Counted from the first letter of the stretch, positions 9,155 to 18,914 are shown. The stretch: DNA of 64,000 nt from an uncultured Lachnospiraceae bacterium (GCA_947625465.1 CANQOK010000005.1:1-64000), one strand, 5' to 3'. Numbers and translations: made by a program. Notes: a model not told the origin generated them from the letters alone.

Positions 9155-9594
9155 AGCTGTCCTCCGTGACAGGTATCTTCGCTGCCGGACAGGGAAAACC
9201 CGTACGGCAGTAATTCTTTTAATTTCAATATCCGGTAACGGTCCGGCCTGTTTGCCAGGATCACCTGAAACTGCTCCGGATCACAAAACTCTGCCATAAC
9301 CTGCAGACAGACGCCGCACGGCGTGCAAAACTGCTCCGGATCCGGCGTCCGGTCCCGGTGATTTCCGACAATGGCGATTGCCGCAAATTCCCGTTCTCCT
9401 TCTGATACCGCTTTAAAAAAGGCTGTCCGCTCCGCGCAGTTCGTCGGCGTATAGGCGGCGTTCTCCACATTGCAGCCGCAGTATACCCTGCCGCTTTTTG
9501 CCAGCAGCGCCGCTCCGACACAAAAATCGGAATACGGCGCATAGGCCTGTTTCTGAACCGCATATGCCTCTTTGATCAACGCCTTAGGATCCAT
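9151..9594 (-). CDS. cdd: Cytidine deaminase
   Basis: About 147 residues. Pyrimidine salvage: hydrolytic deamination of (deoxy)cytidine to (deoxy)uridine. The Zn site is complete: TNCAERTAFF (Cys ligand and catalytic Glu) and CTPCGVC (PCxxC). PYSDFCVGAALL and GCNVENAAY are the substrate-binding segments of homotetrameric CDAs. The C-terminus is about 15 residues longer than the usual ~132-residue form and Cys/Gly-rich (SEDTCHGGQ). The ATG at 9594 is preceded by an in-frame GTG at 9597, directly after the putP stop codon; either may be used. Confidence 0.92.
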   Translation of the reverse strand: MDPKALIKEAYAVQKQAYAPYSDFCVGAALLAKSGRVYCGCNVENAAYTPTNCAERTAFFKAVSEGEREFAAIAIVGNHRDRTPDPEQFCTPCGVCLQVMAEFCDPEQFQVILANRPDRYRILKLKELLPYGFSLSGSEDTCHGGQL

Positions 9595-9597
9595 CAC

Positions 9598-11136
9598 TTA
9601 AAAATCGCTCTCTTTCTGTTTGCCTGCGGCAACTACATCGTCAAACTCCTGAATCATTTCCGCAGAAGGCTGCTTCGTACACAGACTCACAACAACGATC
9701 ACAGCCGCACTTAACGCGAATCCGATTACCAGACTGTACAGACCGGTAGCCGCACCCAGAGTCTCTCCGCCAAACGGAATATAATCCCATACGATAACGG
9801 TCAGCGCACCGGTCAGAATACCGGAAATCGCCCCTGGCAGATTCGTCCGTTTCCAATACAGAGACAGCAGTACGATCGGTCCGAATGCCGCGCCGAATCC
9901 TGCCCACGCATTAGATACCAGTCCCATAATGCTGCTCTCCGGATCCCATGCGATCACGAATGCCAGCAATGCGACAATCACAACGGTGATCCGGCTGATC
10001 CGTAAGATCGCCTTATCGCTTGCCTTCGGGTTTACCACACCTTTGTAGATATCCTCGGATACAGAAGACGCAGTTACCAGAAGCTGGGAATCCGCCGTTG
10101 ACATGATCGCGGCCAGAATCCCGCAGAGGAACAGCCCGCCGATAAAGATCAGCACTACATTATCCGTAAACATATGTAAGATCATTTCAATAAATACATT
10201 TTCAGAATCCGCGATCTCCGGACTTCCCAGATAAGCGCGCCCTACTACGCCGATCAGACAGGCAAATCCCAGAGACAGCGCTACCCACACAATTCCGATG
10301 ACCTTGGACTTATTCAGCTCTTTATTGCTCTTTACCGCCATAAACCGTGTCAGAATATGCGGCATGCCGCAGTAACCGAGTCCCCAGCCGACCTGAGAAA
10401 TGATCGCTATAAAATCATAATCCTGTCCGTCATTCTGGAACAGGCTTAAAAACGAACCCGCATTCTTGCCGGTCGCTTCAATGGCGCCGGAAAAATCTCC
10501 GCTTACAGCTCCGTATGCCGCGATCGGTACGATCAGCAGAGCGATCAGCATAAGCATACCCTGAATAAAATCCGTTACGCAGACTGCCATAAATCCGCCC
10601 ATGGCCGTATACAGCAAAATGATCACGGCTCCGATCGTCAATGCCACATGATAGTCCAGACCGAATACCGTATTAAACAATTTGCCGCCGGCAGACAGCG
10701 CGGACGCTGTATATACCAAAAAGAAGATAACAATTACGATAGAAGAAAGCAGCAGCAGGATTTTCTTCGTATCATGAAACCGGTTCTGCAGATATTCCGG
10801 GAAGGTCAGCGCATTGTTCGCCCGGATTGTATAACGGCGCAGTCTGGAAGAAATGCACAGCCAGTTAAACACCGTACCCAAAAACAGACCGATAGCAATC
10901 CAGGACTGTCCTGTTCCCATGGCATACACAGAACCCGGAAGTCCCATCAGCAGCCATCCGCTCATATCCGATGCCTGTGCCGACAGTGCCGCAACCCAGC
11001 CGCCCAGGCCGCGCCCTCCTAAAAAATAATCCGCGTTGTTGCTTGTCTTCTTCATATAGGATGCGCCGATTACCAGCATCATAGCCATATAAAGCACAAA
11101 TGCTATAAGAAAGCAGACAGTTGTTGTAGTACTCAT
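9598..11136 (-). CDS. putP: Sodium/proline symporter (PutP, SSS family)
   Basis: 512 residues with 12-13 membrane helices. The solute:sodium symporter fold is shown by the PutP-type sequence SDMSGWLLMGLPG in helix 2 and by YADYFLGGR-like spacing (NADYFLGGRGLGG). IMSTADSQLLVTASSVSEDI, in the Na+-site helix 8 region, is diagnostic for PutP. It imports L-proline with Na+. The start ATG at 11136 is chosen over 11157 because GAGGAGG lies 7 bases upstream. A consensus promoter at 11170-11198 precedes it. It is the first gene of a run that continues without clear terminators through parC. Confidence 0.9.
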   Translation of the reverse strand: MSTTTTVCFLIAFVLYMAMMLVIGASYMKKTSNNADYFLGGRGLGGWVAALSAQASDMSGWLLMGLPGSVYAMGTGQSWIAIGLFLGTVFNWLCISSRLRRYTIRANNALTFPEYLQNRFHDTKKILLLLSSIVIVIFFLVYTASALSAGGKLFNTVFGLDYHVALTIGAVIILLYTAMGGFMAVCVTDFIQGMLMLIALLIVPIAAYGAVSGDFSGAIEATGKNAGSFLSLFQNDGQDYDFIAIISQVGWGLGYCGMPHILTRFMAVKSNKELNKSKVIGIVWVALSLGFACLIGVVGRAYLGSPEIADSENVFIEMILHMFTDNVVLIFIGGLFLCGILAAIMSTADSQLLVTASSVSEDIYKGVVNPKASDKAILRISRITVVIVALLAFVIAWDPESSIMGLVSNAWAGFGAAFGPIVLLSLYWKRTNLPGAISGILTGALTVIVWDYIPFGGETLGAATGLYSLVIGFALSAAVIVVVSLCTKQPSAEMIQEFDDVVAAGKQKESDF

Positions 11137-11169
11137 ATTGAATCCTCCTCTAAACAAACATATCGCTTA

Positions 11170-11198
11170 ATTATAGCATAGGCAAAAGATACTGTCAA
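11170..11198 (-). promoter_or_regulatory. Sigma-A promoter of putP
   Basis: Read on the minus strand: TTGACA (11198-11193), a 17-base spacer, TATAAT (11175-11170), both hexamers perfect. The putative start site lies about 30 bases before the putP ATG. It is likely the main promoter for the putP-to-parC series. Confidence 0.85.
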
Positions 11199-11217
11199 AT
11201 CAAAGCTGTTCACGCTT

Positions 11218-12678
11218 TTATTTTTTTACATTTATCTTCATTTCAGGAGAAATTTTATAAAATAATTTAAATCTGGTCTGCCATGGTTCCTGCGCCGGAG
11301 AAGATACATGCAAGTATCTTTCATAGGGAAGTTTATTGATTGTTACTTCTGTTTCTCCCCTCTGATCCGCTTCCTGTACTACAGCAATTCTATTTTCATT
11401 TTCCCGATATATTGGAATAAAAATTCCAAACAGCACAGCCATTGAAACAAGAAAACTTACTATTTCAAAATTATAGACAGCTCTTTGTATAGTAAGGTTC
11501 ATTGACAATAAAGAAAATAACTCTGCTACCAGCCACACATTTAAGATGTAAGTGGCAAAAAAACATCGGGGACCGATTGGAGTAACAATAAGCAGGGGAC
11601 CAGTAACAAATGCTATACAGATCAGAATAAACAAAAACTTATCTCTTATGTATTTATCTTCAAATAAAAACATAAACAGTACGAATAATGCCAGCCAAAA
11701 GATAATATTAATAGTCCCATCTATATATTTGCTGTTTTGGCATCCATTGATCCATACAGTATTGACTCTGGTAAATATGCCATATACAATTGAGAAAAGA
11801 CAAAGTTCAAAAGAAATCAATGAAATTCTTTTTTTATATCGGATCTGTATTCGCTTATAAAGCTTCCAGAACACAAAGCATAGAATAATTCCAAATACAA
11901 TATTCAATACAATATTATTTAAAAACATATAGCGCCCTATCACATCGAAATAATTATCCATAATCCGATTGATCAAGCCAGCCCCTGACGTTTCGACAGT
12001 CCTGTATCCGTCTTCTCCATTCTGAATTGATGAATATACCGAGTTCGAAAACATCATTATAGTTCCAGTAATCGTTCCTAACGAATACAGAATATGAGGG
12101 ATTTCGATTCTATGGTTAACAAACCAATTATATCCTAAAATAGATAATCCAATCGCTACTGCCAAAATAGTAACATGTTCAACAATTAATGCCGTCAGAA
12201 AGCCCAAAATGAAAAGAGGAATTGCCCATAAAACATTACATGGCTGACTATTCTTTTGAAATATTCTATAGATAAAAGCAGTATATAATAGAAACAAAAA
12301 AATAGATGTAGCATAATTTGCAAATCCTGAAGTCCAAACAATACTCTGGCGAAATACAGATTCTGTTGTCAAAAAGATGAAAATACTGGTTAGTAAAGCA
12401 ACATGTATATTGTGATTACACATCTTAGTGATCAGATAAACAATTCCTAAGATACATCCTGCCATGACAATTGTTTTTAGGAGATTAGATCTTGTCAAGG
12501 CTAACACAATCAGATTACCAAAATATCTTCCACTATAGTTTTCAAACCATGTATTCAGGCGATCAATGCCTATACTACTGCCCCAAGCCCAGTCATCACC
12601 TGTATATGGAAATAAATAACATAGACCAGCCAGTAAAACAAAAAGTACAAACCAATGAAGTTTTTTAATTTTTTGCAT
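11218..12678 (-). CDS. Polytopic membrane protein, DUF6056-like
   Basis: 486 residues with about 12 predicted membrane helices, starting at an ATG with GAGGAG 9 bases upstream. An early outward loop carries YTGDDWAWGSSIG, the Asp-Asp-containing motif that I associate with DUF6056 and, more broadly, with GT-C-like polyprenyl-linked sugar transferases. The C-terminal ~60 residues are soluble. A role in adding a substituent to the wall polymer is suggested only by its place at the end of the teichoic-acid locus. It has its own good promoter (12840-12868). Its base composition is markedly more AT-rich than putP next to it. Confidence 0.6.
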   Translation of the reverse strand: MQKIKKLHWFVLFVLLAGLCYLFPYTGDDWAWGSSIGIDRLNTWFENYSGRYFGNLIVLALTRSNLLKTIVMAGCILGIVYLITKMCNHNIHVALLTSIFIFLTTESVFRQSIVWTSGFANYATSIFLFLLYTAFIYRIFQKNSQPCNVLWAIPLFILGFLTALIVEHVTILAVAIGLSILGYNWFVNHRIEIPHILYSLGTITGTIMMFSNSVYSSIQNGEDGYRTVETSGAGLINRIMDNYFDVIGRYMFLNNIVLNIVFGIILCFVFWKLYKRIQIRYKKRISLISFELCLFSIVYGIFTRVNTVWINGCQNSKYIDGTINIIFWLALFVLFMFLFEDKYIRDKFLFILICIAFVTGPLLIVTPIGPRCFFATYILNVWLVAELFSLLSMNLTIQRAVYNFEIVSFLVSMAVLFGIFIPIYRENENRIAVVQEADQRGETEVTINKLPYERYLHVSSPAQEPWQTRFKLFYKISPEMKINVKK

Positions 12679-12839
12679 GATTTATTACTCCTCGTATAAT
12701 CAGTTTATAAACCTCATTTAAAGAGGCTACAGTCCGTAATTCATACAGACTTGATAAATTTCTTTATGAACCACTTACGATTTCAATAGCTTCCTCTTTC
12801 ATATTTATTATTTTATGCGTGATAATACCAGCGTGGATT

Positions 12840-12868
12840 ATTGTAGCATCTTATAAGCTTCTAGTCAA
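12840..12868 (-). promoter_or_regulatory. Sigma-A promoter of the DUF6056-like gene
   Basis: Minus strand: TTGACT (12868-12863), 17-base spacer, TACAAT (12845-12840). The leader to the ATG at 12678 would be about 155 bases. The rest of the 234-base gap 12679-12912 is AT-rich and shows no other clear signal. Confidence 0.7.
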
Positions 12869-12912
12869 CATAAGCTTTTCATATTATTAGTTTTTGAACA
12901 TAAGAAAATATT

Positions 12913-13875
12913 CTACTCCTTTTGAATAAAGTACTTAATTGGAAAAGAAAATATAGGCAAAGAACAAACAATCGTCAAAATAACAGCTAATAAAAGCCAA
13001 ATTATTTTTCCCCCATAAAATGTAAAAATGACATTACTAATTCCCGTATAGTTCATAATATATATAATAATCTGATGCCACATATATACCTGTAATGTTC
13101 TAGCTCCAAAAATAGATATTAAACCCAATTTTCTTTTGGGCGTTATTATAATCCACGCAAATCCCACTATCGTTGAAATTAAATAACATAACAACCGATA
13201 CAATGGTCCTTCTGTAAAAATAGCATCTGGGAAAGAATGCCGTCCTGTAAATAAGAATCTTAAAATGAAAATATCCTGCAAGCATAAAATAGTAATAATC
13301 GCCCATAACCCTATAATTAAACAGCCTATTACTTTCAGCCATCTTTCTTCCAAAACCTTTTCTATTTTTTTATGAGGTATTATAGTTCCAGCTAAATAGA
13401 ATGGATAAAAAACGATAATTCTTGATAAAACAAACTGATCCCCGATAGTTGTATCATATCCGGCAAAACAGGCTATAACAATAGCCATAATCAATAAAAA
13501 CTTACTGTTTATAGTGCGAAATAAATAGGTAAGCAGGCTAAACATTGCCAACGCAAACATAAACCATGGGATTCCACTTTCTTCTAGCAAACTAAAAGAT
13601 GCTTTTTGGTGAAATATAAGTTTAATTAAAAAATATGCGATTTTCATAATAATATATAATGCTAAATATTTAGAAATATTTTTAACTACTTTTTCATTAT
13701 TATGAAATAACCCTGAAATAAAAATAAACAGAGGCATATGAAATGAATATATAAAAAGAAAAACACTTTTATAGAAATCCACCTCTAAATGTGCTTCCGT
13801 AAAATGACCAATTACAACAAATGCAATCAAGAGAAATTTCAAGTTATCCCAAATTGCAACTCTTTCCCTACCCAT
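12913..13875 (-). CDS. Acyltransferase family 3 (OafA/WecH-like) membrane protein
   Basis: 320 residues with about 10 membrane helices. The N-terminal AIWDNLKFLLIAFVVIGHF carries the catalytic-type His of the family. SFHMPLFIFISGLF is the second signature, and ARTLQVYMWHQII near the C-terminus is the third. Members move acetyl or succinyl groups onto surface polysaccharides. Acylation of the teichoic acid or its sugars is the inference from context. The ATG overlaps the end of the upstream gene by 8 bases, so it belongs to the tar operon. AT-rich. Confidence 0.8.
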   Translation of the reverse strand: MGRERVAIWDNLKFLLIAFVVIGHFTEAHLEVDFYKSVFLFIYSFHMPLFIFISGLFHNNEKVVKNISKYLALYIIMKIAYFLIKLIFHQKASFSLLEESGIPWFMFALAMFSLLTYLFRTINSKFLLIMAIVIACFAGYDTTIGDQFVLSRIIVFYPFYLAGTIIPHKKIEKVLEERWLKVIGCLIIGLWAIITILCLQDIFILRFLFTGRHSFPDAIFTEGPLYRLLCYLISTIVGFAWIIITPKRKLGLISIFGARTLQVYMWHQIIIYIMNYTGISNVIFTFYGGKIIWLLLAVILTIVCSLPIFSFPIKYFIQKE

Positions 13876-14905
13876 TTTTTCTCTCCATATTTATAATTCT
13901 GTTATTGTAAAGTAAAGAACAGAATTCCTTTTCTCCGGTATTAGTTAAACATTCCTTATATTCCGGTGCATCATATTTTACATCAATCATATCCAGTATT
14001 CGTTTTTTAAGTCCTTCCGGAGTTGTAATACATACATTTTCATAGTTTTTCGCTATGTAGTTTTCAAAATAATTATATGAGAACCGAAGGATACCAACTG
14101 TTTTTTTCAAATCAACCGCACCGACAAAAGCAACATTTGTAATAATCCATTCTGAGTTGAGCAATACCTCTAAAAAAATGTCCAGTTCTTTAAAATAAAT
14201 AAATCGATCTGAATACTCCATCGGAAGCAGCCTTCCGGCGAAGCGCAGATTCATACAATTAGTAACAAGTGTCACGTCATCCGGCAATGACGAGAGCAAT
14301 TCTTCTAGGTCAATTAATGTGTATTGATTTTTTTTTGGAAAACGCCGACTGCCAGAAACCAGAACTGAAAATATCCGTTTTCCGGTAAGTTCCGGATATA
14401 TCTTTTCCAATTTTCGTCTGGCTCTTTTTATCTGTTCAGGATTCTTTAATTCTGCAGCGACCGGATGTCTCACATTTTCAATTAATGAAATTCCAATTTT
14501 TGAACATACAGGGCGAAACAAATTATCCCAATAAGAGCTGCCTGTAATTACATAGTCATATCCTCTTATATACTTTTCTAACCCCTTCTTAGTTTTCATC
14601 GCTGGCGAGAAAATCCTGTTTTCCGGAGTTAATAAAAGTATTTTTTTACAGTTTTTGCCTGTCCAGATCGAAGGATCTACATTTCCATCCAGACCAATGA
14701 TTAAATCTGACTCTTTTTCTGCAATATTCGATTCAATTGCAATCACATCTGCCATATTATAATCAGATTTATCGAAATTTCCAATATAATAATTTAATTG
14801 AATATCCGGCATATTTTCACGAAAATAGTCTTTCAGCAGCTCCACATTAATCCTGTATGTAGTCTCACTTAAGGTAAACAGCGTTATAATTTCTGGTTTG
14901 CTCAT
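13868..14905 (-). CDS. Divergent TagF-like GT-B protein lacking the catalytic motifs
   Basis: 345 residues. No family is obvious at first sight, but it can be aligned by eye along its length with the CDP-alditol transferases upstream. ARRKLEKIYPELTGKRIFSV corresponds to ARKKLKHIFPESIGKKVILY of the 392-residue neighbour, and the region IIITNVAFVGAVDL-type sequence (WIITNVAFVGAVDLKKTV) falls where the family has a DYSS motif. The WHACGAFKKFG, APTFR, HHP and DYSS motifs are all missing. It may be an inactive partner, a transferase with changed chemistry, or another GT-B enzyme. It overlaps the 940-residue gene by 4 bases, so co-translation is likely. The function is unknown. Confidence 0.55.
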   Translation of the reverse strand: MSKPEIITLFTLSETTYRINVELLKDYFRENMPDIQLNYYIGNFDKSDYNMADVIAIESNIAEKESDLIIGLDGNVDPSIWTGKNCKKILLLTPENRIFSPAMKTKKGLEKYIRGYDYVITGSSYWDNLFRPVCSKIGISLIENVRHPVAAELKNPEQIKRARRKLEKIYPELTGKRIFSVLVSGSRRFPKKNQYTLIDLEELLSSLPDDVTLVTNCMNLRFAGRLLPMEYSDRFIYFKELDIFLEVLLNSEWIITNVAFVGAVDLKKTVGILRFSYNYFENYIAKNYENVCITTPEGLKKRILDMIDVKYDAPEYKECLTNTGEKEFCSLLYNNRIINMERKNG

Positions 14906-17724
14906 TTTGTCTCCATATATTCATTGATAATATTTGCAATCCTTTTTGCACAATTACCGTCGCAGGCACTCATGTATTTTTCTATATAGGCTTCATACCG
15001 ATCAGACAGCTTATGCCTGTTTTCACCAGTCAAGTAAGCGATCAAACTATCAGAGTCTCTGATAATCTCGCCCGGGAGTTCATTCTCAAAGTCCAAATAA
15101 AAACCCCGATTATAAAACTCCATATCGTAGCAAAAAAATACAATTGGTTTTCTTAACAAACAGAATTCAAAAATGACGGAAGAATAATCAGTGATGAGAA
15201 TATCTGCCACAAACATAAAATCTATTGTGCGGATATCACGAATTTCTAAAATATTTGGATATTCTTCCTGTAAAATTGGCTCTGCCATTACCGGATGCGG
15301 TGCAATGACCATAATCTGATGATCTGAGAGTGTTTTTGACAGCTTATTAAAATCCAGCTCCGGTTCAAATTTGTTACGTTTCCGCTTCACATCCCGAAAA
15401 GTAGGTGCATATAACAGGATTTCCTTATCCTTTAGTATTGGATAGTGATCAAAAACTACTTCCCGCCGTTCTTTCATGTAAGCTTCATCAAAAAAAACAT
15501 CCGTTCTCGGCACTCCCAAAGCTGCTACCTTTTCCTCTTCGATGTCAAAGGCACTGGCATAAATCGGTCTGATACTTTCTGCGCTGACACTGACAAGACT
15601 GTATTGAATATGTGTTGCTTTTTCTTCCCGCTGTGTAAGATTGGTTCCATGGATCCCAAATTTTTTAAATGCACCGCACGCATGCCATAATTGAATCACT
15701 CTTTGTTCCTGTTTCAGTGGGAAGATCCGCAGATACCGAATATAATCGTCTGTCAGAATTACCTTACTGGTAGCCACATAATAGTACATTTTCAATTTAT
15801 AAAAGGAGCTATGCGGCAATTGCCGGCTTGCAACTAATTTTTTTCCTGTAATATAGGGAACTACACTTTTCAGGTTATCATCAAGTTCCTTATCCCTTCG
15901 TACGCTGAATACTAAAACCCGATTTTTCAGGGGCAGTAACTCAATCAGTTTCAGAATCTTTCTTTTCCAACGGTTTTTTTTTCTGATTTTAGCAGGCATA
16001 AGTTTTGTCCGCACTTCAACCTGATCCGGTTCAAAGCGGGAATCTTTCAGAGAAATCTGATCCCGGCTTTCACCAGACAGCCCATTTTTTTTATCAGAAA
16101 GCATATACCGTCTCAAAGACATTTCGTCGCCTTTTTCATAGACAACCAGGCATCGCGTTGTAACTGAAAAATAGCCCTGGTGATACAATTTTTCAACCGC
16201 ATCTTTTTCATCAGTTACATTTTGTCGATAAATTTCTTTCAAATACTCTGTTTTTATAAGTTTATTGCCAAGTATGCCATCTGCCTTTTTTGCCAAAAAT
16301 CCACGGCGATAATTTTTAATTTTCCGCAATACTCTGGCATGAAATGAACATTCAAATGACTGATTCTCCGATTTAACAAATACTGTACAGGTTAAAAACT
16401 CAAGCCGCATAGAAGATGCCAATTTAAACATCCACAGCAGAGCTGCTCTGTCATATACAAAATTACAGTCTGCCACTATCGTATATTCCGTATCAATACC
16501 ATTGATTGCTGCTTGCACAAAATCTTCTTTTTTATCTTCTTTTAAATAAACAATCTGATAACTGTTTTCCAATTCAGTACATACGATTTGCCTCATATGC
16601 TCCGGAACAATAATTTTATATAAAACCAGATTCTGTACGCTTAAAGACTTCAGACACCGCACAAACTCATCTTGTTCAGTCAGATTCGCATACAGCAAAA
16701 CTGTAATTCTGGCTTTTCCCAATGCCTCTGTATAAGTCATAGGCAAATCCTTCAGCTGCAGATCAGGGTGCTGGGACACAATTTGATAAAAGACATCCAT
16801 ATTAACCCTATGAAAAAGTTTCTGAAGGCTGCCGGCTACTAATGCCACACAGTCTTCTCCAATATTCCAAAAAAAACGGTAGAACTGATTCAGCAAGATC
16901 GTAATCTCTTTTTTTAAGAATTCATTGCTGTAACAATTAACGTCCTCTACCTCTTTTTTCAATAATGCAAAGTCCGTATAACCCGGATATTCCTGCAGAC
17001 ACTTTTCCTGCAAGGCCTTGTATATAATTTCATGTGCCTCCAGATAATCTCTGATTTTATCAATCCGAACACCAGAAGTAATAGAGGCATGTGCTGCAGA
17101 CAGCATTCGCCGATAATGAAAAATAATTTTATTCAAACCGGTTATCTTCTCTGCCTGAAATACATATTGCATTACGAAAGCCCCATCTTCTGAATAAGAG
17201 ATTGGGGGAAAACACAGATTCAATTCATCAATTTTAGATTTACGAAATAACTTATTAGAACAGGAAAATGTCCACAGTATTCCTGTATGATTCCATGGGA
17301 TTTCTTTCAGCTGTACCAATCCATTCAGATTATCAACCCCATATCTGCGGACTTCATTAAAGATATCATATTTGGCAATTACCAGATCTGCTTCCTCTTC
17401 TGCTGCAGTCTGATACAATTTTTCCAACGCGTCATCAACCAGAATGTCATCGGAATCAAAAAAATAGATATATTCTCCTTTTGCTATTTTCAGCCCGTTA
17501 TTTCTGGCAGCCGAAGGTCCGCTGTTTTCCTGGGTAAGTATTGTCATATGAGAAATTTTCTTCTGAAACTCCTGTAAAATTCTGACACTGTTATCCTGAG
17601 AGCCATCGTCCACTGCTATTAATTCAAATTCCTGAAAAGTCTGTGCCAGTATACTGTTTAATGTCTCTGCCATATATTCTTCTGAATTGTAAACCGGCAT
17701 AATAATTGATATTTTTGTATCCAT
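14902..17724 (-). CDS. Three-domain fusion: GT2 glycosyltransferase, degenerate GT2-like domain, CDP-alditol (TagF-type) transferase
   Basis: 940 residues. Residues 1-~240 are a GT-A/GT2 transferase: ISIIMPVYNSEEYM, AVDDGSQDNS, GPSAARNNGL and the DXD-type FDSDD. Residues ~335-520 look like a second, degenerate GT-A domain (ITVLLYANLTEQDE, then TEYTIVADCNFVYDRAA) without a proper DXD. Residues ~590-940 form a TagF/TarL-type domain with WHACGAFKKFG, LGVPRTD, APTFR, APHP and ITDYSSVIFEF. One polypeptide could thus glycosylate and extend a polyol-phosphate chain at the inner membrane face. It lies 6 bases after the next CDP-alditol transferase gene in the operon. The polymer unit is inferred from tarI/tarJ. 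Confidence 0.82.
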   Translation of the reverse strand: MDTKISIIMPVYNSEEYMAETLNSILAQTFQEFELIAVDDGSQDNSVRILQEFQKKISHMTILTQENSGPSAARNNGLKIAKGEYIYFFDSDDILVDDALEKLYQTAAEEEADLVIAKYDIFNEVRRYGVDNLNGLVQLKEIPWNHTGILWTFSCSNKLFRKSKIDELNLCFPPISYSEDGAFVMQYVFQAEKITGLNKIIFHYRRMLSAAHASITSGVRIDKIRDYLEAHEIIYKALQEKCLQEYPGYTDFALLKKEVEDVNCYSNEFLKKEITILLNQFYRFFWNIGEDCVALVAGSLQKLFHRVNMDVFYQIVSQHPDLQLKDLPMTYTEALGKARITVLLYANLTEQDEFVRCLKSLSVQNLVLYKIIVPEHMRQIVCTELENSYQIVYLKEDKKEDFVQAAINGIDTEYTIVADCNFVYDRAALLWMFKLASSMRLEFLTCTVFVKSENQSFECSFHARVLRKIKNYRRGFLAKKADGILGNKLIKTEYLKEIYRQNVTDEKDAVEKLYHQGYFSVTTRCLVVYEKGDEMSLRRYMLSDKKNGLSGESRDQISLKDSRFEPDQVEVRTKLMPAKIRKKNRWKRKILKLIELLPLKNRVLVFSVRRDKELDDNLKSVVPYITGKKLVASRQLPHSSFYKLKMYYYVATSKVILTDDYIRYLRIFPLKQEQRVIQLWHACGAFKKFGIHGTNLTQREEKATHIQYSLVSVSAESIRPIYASAFDIEEEKVAALGVPRTDVFFDEAYMKERREVVFDHYPILKDKEILLYAPTFRDVKRKRNKFEPELDFNKLSKTLSDHQIMVIAPHPVMAEPILQEEYPNILEIRDIRTIDFMFVADILITDYSSVIFEFCLLRKPIVFFCYDMEFYNRGFYLDFENELPGEIIRDSDSLIAYLTGENRHKLSDRYEAYIEKYMSACDGNCAKRIANIINEYMETK

Positions 17725-17730
17725 TTTCTT

Positions 17731-18909
17731 TTATCCTTCTAACGCAAATGCAAGAATTCTTTCTGTTGCGTGTCCATCACACGCCCCCATAAATTTCTCG
17801 CGAAATTGACGTATTGTTTCTACGTTAAAATTATCCGCAATCGCTTTTATACTTGCAACAATCTCCTCTGTAGTCCGTACAACCGGCCCTGGAGTCATAT
17901 CTTCATAGCTGTAGTAAAACCCTCTCCAGTCAAAATAATCTTCCAGATCCGGAGCGAAAAAAATCATAGGCCGCTCAAACAGAGAATATTCAAAAATCAA
18001 CGAAGAATAATCTGAAATACATAAATCGCTGACACAGATTAATTCTTCAATTGACATAACTTCTGTCACGTCCTTCGCAAAACTTTTTTGTGTATCAGAA
18101 ATTGCTTCTCTATTTTTAACAAACGGATGGTGTTTGACTAATAATACATACTCGCCTTGAAACTCCTGCTGCAGTAAATCTATATCCATATCTGACGGGC
18201 TGTAGGCAGTACTCACCTTGCCGCGAAAGGTTGGTGCATATAAAATCACCTTTTTTCCGATACTTTCCGGAAAAATATGTTTTAGCTTTTTTCTCGCATT
18301 GTTAATGACTTCCGGATCATAAAACGCATCTGTCCGGCTTACTCCCATAGGCTGTACAATTCCTGGTTTATCTTGAAGACTCATTGCTTCTTCATACGCC
18401 CATATTACTTCTTTGCTGCTCACCGTTACGCAATTGAGATTTCCATAATTTGGATATCGTTTCAGGATCTCTGTCGTTTCTCCAAATTTCTTCTCTCCGA
18501 TGCTCATTCCAAATTTTTTAAATGCGCCGCACGCATGCCAGGTCTGAATCACCTTTGTTTCAGGCCGCATTTTGATACAGCCAATTGCCTTACAGGCATC
18601 GTTCACAAAAACACATCCAGCCGTTGCCATATCCCGAATCAATTTCAGATTATTCCGCAAATATCTCCATTTTCCCTGATCTACTTCATTTAAATAATGA
18701 ATTTTTACTTCATAACAGGTATTTTTCTTCAGGCTGTCATATAATCGTATAAAATTATCTGTCAAATAAGAAAACCGAACTTCACAAAAAATAATTTTAT
18801 TCTTTTTGATACGCCGTCGGCTAAAGATAAAATAACATGTCCTATATAAAAATCGAAATGTAAGGCATCTTTTTATTTCACTTAGTACATACTTCACGGA
18901 ATGATTCAT
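17731..18909 (-). CDS. CDP-glycerol/CDP-ribitol transferase family protein (TagF/TarL-like)
   Basis: 392 residues consisting of the bare transferase domain. Family motifs in order: IQTWHACGAFKKFG, MGVSRTDAFY, LYAPTFRGK, VKHHPF, ISDYSSLIFEYSLF and a C-terminal ACDGHATERI. These GT-B enzymes transfer polyol phosphate from CDP-glycerol or CDP-ribitol to a lipid-linked acceptor. A short basic amphipathic N-terminus could sit on the membrane; no signal peptide. The start has GGGAGGAATAG upstream, within the end of tarJ. Which alditol it uses cannot be read from the sequence; ribitol is suggested by the adjacent tarJ. Confidence 0.85.
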   Translation of the reverse strand: MNHSVKYVLSEIKRCLTFRFLYRTCYFIFSRRRIKKNKIIFCEVRFSYLTDNFIRLYDSLKKNTCYEVKIHYLNEVDQGKWRYLRNNLKLIRDMATAGCVFVNDACKAIGCIKMRPETKVIQTWHACGAFKKFGMSIGEKKFGETTEILKRYPNYGNLNCVTVSSKEVIWAYEEAMSLQDKPGIVQPMGVSRTDAFYDPEVINNARKKLKHIFPESIGKKVILYAPTFRGKVSTAYSPSDMDIDLLQQEFQGEYVLLVKHHPFVKNREAISDTQKSFAKDVTEVMSIEELICVSDLCISDYSSLIFEYSLFERPMIFFAPDLEDYFDWRGFYYSYEDMTPGPVVRTTEEIVASIKAIADNFNVETIRQFREKFMGACDGHATERILAFALEG

Positions 18910-18914
18910 GGAAT

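Noticed and set aside
12679..12912. Possible small gene or RNA in the AT-rich 234-base gap
   Set aside because: Only a promoter is convincing; there is no frame with a ribosome site and no stable hairpin with a T run.
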